Shown piece by piece: positions 12,465-14,297 of a stretch of 14,297 nt of DNA. The position numbers and the translations under genes are program-made. Numbering within the stretch: the stretch's first letter is position 1; each line of letters begins with the position of its first letter. Source of the DNA: JBKPRX01 sp046734795 (GTDB taxonomy: Bacteria > Actinomycetota > Thermoleophilia > Gaiellales > Gaiellaceae). The DNA lies in NCBI GenBank assembly GCA_046734795.1, contig JBKPRX010000123.1, positions 1 through 14,297 on the forward strand, in the 5' to 3' direction. The notes under the pieces were generated by a model that had not been told where the DNA came from, did not search any database, and saw only the letters and a program-made list of their open reading frames with translations.

Positions 12465-14297
12465 TCACCTTCGCGTCGCGTGCTCGATGCGCTCGCGGAC
12501 TTCCTGTACGCGCTCGGGCGCACCGGCGCGGTTGAAGAACGCGGCCGCGGCGGCAAGCGCTGCTTCAGCACCCGACCGGTCTCCTTCGGCGAGGAGACTC
12601 TCCGCGGCGCTGAGCCGCGCCTCGGCCGCGTCGAGCTGCGAGCCGACCCGGTCGTAGAGCTCCGCTGCTTCCGCAAAGTCGCCGATCAGATACGCGGCCG
12701 CAGCCGCAAGCCACGGCGTCGTCACGCCGGCGGCCGCGATCCGCGCGGCGAGCTCGTCCTGGCGGCCGAGCTCGCGCATGCTCGTCGCGAGCGACGAGAC
12801 CGTGCGGAACGACATGAGGAGCACGCGCTCCGAGAGTCCTTCGAGCTCGAGGAGGTCGTCGACGATCGCGCTCGCCTCGGCATCGCGACCGAGCGCAAGG
12901 AGCGCGCGCGCACGGAATGTCAGCGCCGGATAGAGGAACCATGGGTCACGCGCGGTCTCCATGAACTCGCACGCGGCGTCTGCCTCCGCGAGTGCGCCGA
13001 GGAGCTCGCCGCGCGCAAGGCGAATCTCGCCGCGCACTTGCCGGCAGTTCGCCTCCATGTAGTGCTGCATCGCCTGGCCCGACAGGAACTCGTCGGCGAC
13101 GGCGAGCGCGTCGTCCCAGTTGCCTTGCCAGTGCAGCTCGAGCGCCCGTGCCGCCGTCAGCCAGCGCTTCTCGAACGCGTTGCCGAATCGATCGGCTTGC
13201 TCTCGCGCGGATGCATAGAGATCAGCCGCGCGGTCGAGCCGTCCGAGCAGAAGGTGCATCGACGCGAGCATCCGCGTCGCGCGCACGCTCTCCGGCGAGT
13301 TGACCTCGCGCGCGAGCATGATCGCGGCTTCGAGGTTCGCGGTGCCGGAAAGGTCGCCGGCGGTGACACGCGCGATGCCGACGTTGACGAGCGCCTGTGC
13401 GCGGAGCTCGGTCAGCCCGCCGCGACCCGTGACGTCGAGCGCTTCGCGTCCGACGCGCAACGCCTCGTCGAGCTCACCGGCGAGAACGAGCGCCCGCGAG
13501 AGCTCCGTGAGCACGTGCGCGTGCGCGCGCGAGGATCCCGATGAGGCGCTCAGCTCGGCGGCGCTGACGAGACGCTCGCGACCCTGGTCGCCACGGCCGC
13601 GGCTCGTCAGAAGCGCCGCGAGCAGCACGTCAGCCTCGGCGGCCAGCTCGAGGTTCCCTTCTGCGCGCAAGCTCTCGCGTGCCTCTTCGAGCTCCGCCGC
13701 GCCTTCTTGCCGCGAATGGAAGAGCGAGCGGCCGAGCTTGAAGACGAGCTCCGCGCGACCCGGCTCGTCCCCGGGCGCGAGCTTCCGGGCGGTCTCGTAG
13801 AAGCGCGCCGCTGCCACGTAGGCGGCGACGCTTGCCGCGTGGTCGCCGGCCTCTTGCGCGGCGTGCCAAGCGCGCTCGCGCAGCTCGGCGACGTTCTGGC
13901 CCGCCTCTTCCGCGAGCTCGAACGCAGTCACGTAGTGATACGCGACCATCTCCGCACGGTCCTGGCCGCGGTCGAGCGCCATCGACTCGAGCCATTCGGC
14001 TGCGCGCTGATGCTTCTCCGCTCGTCGCGCGCGGGGAATCTGCGCATAGGCGACGTCGCGGACGAGCATGTGCCGGAACGCGTACTGCATGTCGCCCTCG
14101 ACCGCGGACCGACGCTCGCGACGTGCGAACTCCTTCCGTTCGAGTCCCCGGAGACGACCCTCGACCGAAGGACGCGGACGTCCACCGACCTTCGCGAGCG
14201 CACCCGCCCAGAACGTCTGGCCGAGCACCGAAGCGTCTTGGAGCAGCTCCTTTTCCTCGCGTTGGAGCACGTCGAGCCGCGCGGCGATGATTCCCTG
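12465..14297 (-). CDS. AAA-ATPase/TPR regulatory protein, C-terminal part, 5' end outside window
   Basis: The frame is open from the window edge to TGA at 12465-12467, giving 610 residues. The first residues, QGIIAARLDV followed by REEKELLQDASVLG, are the winged-helix region that follows the AAA/NB-ARC-like ATPase in large signalling proteins. The RHMLVRDVAYAQIPRARRAEKHQRAAEWLE segment is also typical of these. From about residue 110 to the end the protein is a chain of Ala- and Glu-rich helix pairs (TPR-like), for example repeats around AAEWLE, AARFYETARKLAPGD, AADLYASAREQA and AAELYDRVGSQ. Relatives usually carry an N-terminal adenylate/guanylate cyclase or kinase domain, or a DNA-binding domain; none is visible here because the N-terminus is missing. 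No LuxR-type HTH occurs at the C-terminus, which ends ERIEHATRR. The Walker motifs lie outside the window. A TfoX-domain gene follows 10 bases downstream. Confidence 0.85.
   Translation of the reverse strand, partial: QGIIAARLDVLQREEKELLQDASVLGQTFWAGALAKVGGRPRPSVEGRLRGLERKEFARRERRSAVEGDMQYAFRHMLVRDVAYAQIPRARRAEKHQRAAEWLESMALDRGQDRAEMVAYHYVTAFELAEEAGQNVAELRERAWHAAQEAGDHAASVAAYVAAARFYETARKLAPGDEPGRAELVFKLGRSLFHSRQEGAAELEEARESLRAEGNLELAAEADVLLAALLTSRGRGDQGRERLVSAAELSASSGSSRAHAHVLTELSRALVLAGELDEALRVGREALDVTGRGGLTELRAQALVNVGIARVTAGDLSGTANLEAAIMLAREVNSPESVRATRMLASMHLLLGRLDRAADLYASAREQADRFGNAFEKRWLTAARALELHWQGNWDDALAVADEFLSGQAMQHYMEANCRQVRGEIRLARGELLGALAEADAACEFMETARDPWFLYPALTFRARALLALGRDAEASAIVDDLLELEGLSERVLLMSFRTVSSLATSMRELGRQDELAARIAAAGVTTPWLAAAAAYLIGDFAEAAELYDRVGSQLDAAEARLSAAESLLAEGDRSGAEAALAAAAAFFNRAGAPERVQEVRERIEHATRR

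Noticed and set aside
12455..12676. N-terminal extension of the TfoX-domain protein
   Set aside because: It overlaps the AAA-TPR gene in another frame and has low-complexity composition; the domain begins at ATG 12454.

Overview
The window is GC-rich chromosomal DNA, densely packed, with many GTG starts and gaps mostly under 90 bases. There are no tRNAs, rRNAs, insertion sequences, phage genes or CRISPR repeats. Codon use is strongly G/C-biased in every gene. The protein types (CHAD and CYTH proteins, single-domain PPK2, a MutT1-like Nudix, SixA, an AAA-TPR regulator) suggest a soil actinobacterium, perhaps of the Thermoleophilia/Gaiellales kind. That placement is inference from gene content; no marker gene is present.

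Left block (1-6724), polyphosphate and phosphoryl chemistry. A same-strand run encodes the C-terminal part of a polyphosphate kinase 2, a 925-residue P-type ATPase, a CYTH-CHAD fusion (CHAD is a polyphosphate-binding domain) and a stand-alone CYTH-like protein. The spacings are 7, 10 and 21 bases, which suggests one operon. The run ends tail to tail with a Nudix hydrolase; the two stop codons share the tetramer CTAG. Divergent from the Nudix gene is a SixA-type histidine phosphatase. The Nudix/SixA pair resembles the two halves of mycobacterial MutT1 as separate, divergent genes. The ATPase has lost most of the membrane residues that bind Ca2+ in the family's model pump, so its ion is unknown. 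The best candidate for an undescribed system is this ATPase embedded in a polyphosphate operon.

Middle block (6733-10755). A small membrane protein of unknown function is divergent from a ZIP-family metal transporter whose usual metal-site histidines are replaced. Next is a two-gene unit joined by an ATGA overlap: a membrane/SRPBCC-remnant protein and a zinc-dependent alcohol dehydrogenase of the formaldehyde dehydrogenase type. The dehydrogenase converges on a DedA-family membrane protein.

Right block (10144-14297), all minus strand. In transcription order: an AAA-TPR regulator (start outside the window), a TfoX N-terminal domain protein 10 bases after it, then a class I methyltransferase and a glyoxalase-fold (VOC) protein 14 bases apart, then the DedA gene. 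No stretch of 300 bases lacks a gene. The longest non-coding gaps are 12036-12118, 7246-7327 and 8102-8176.
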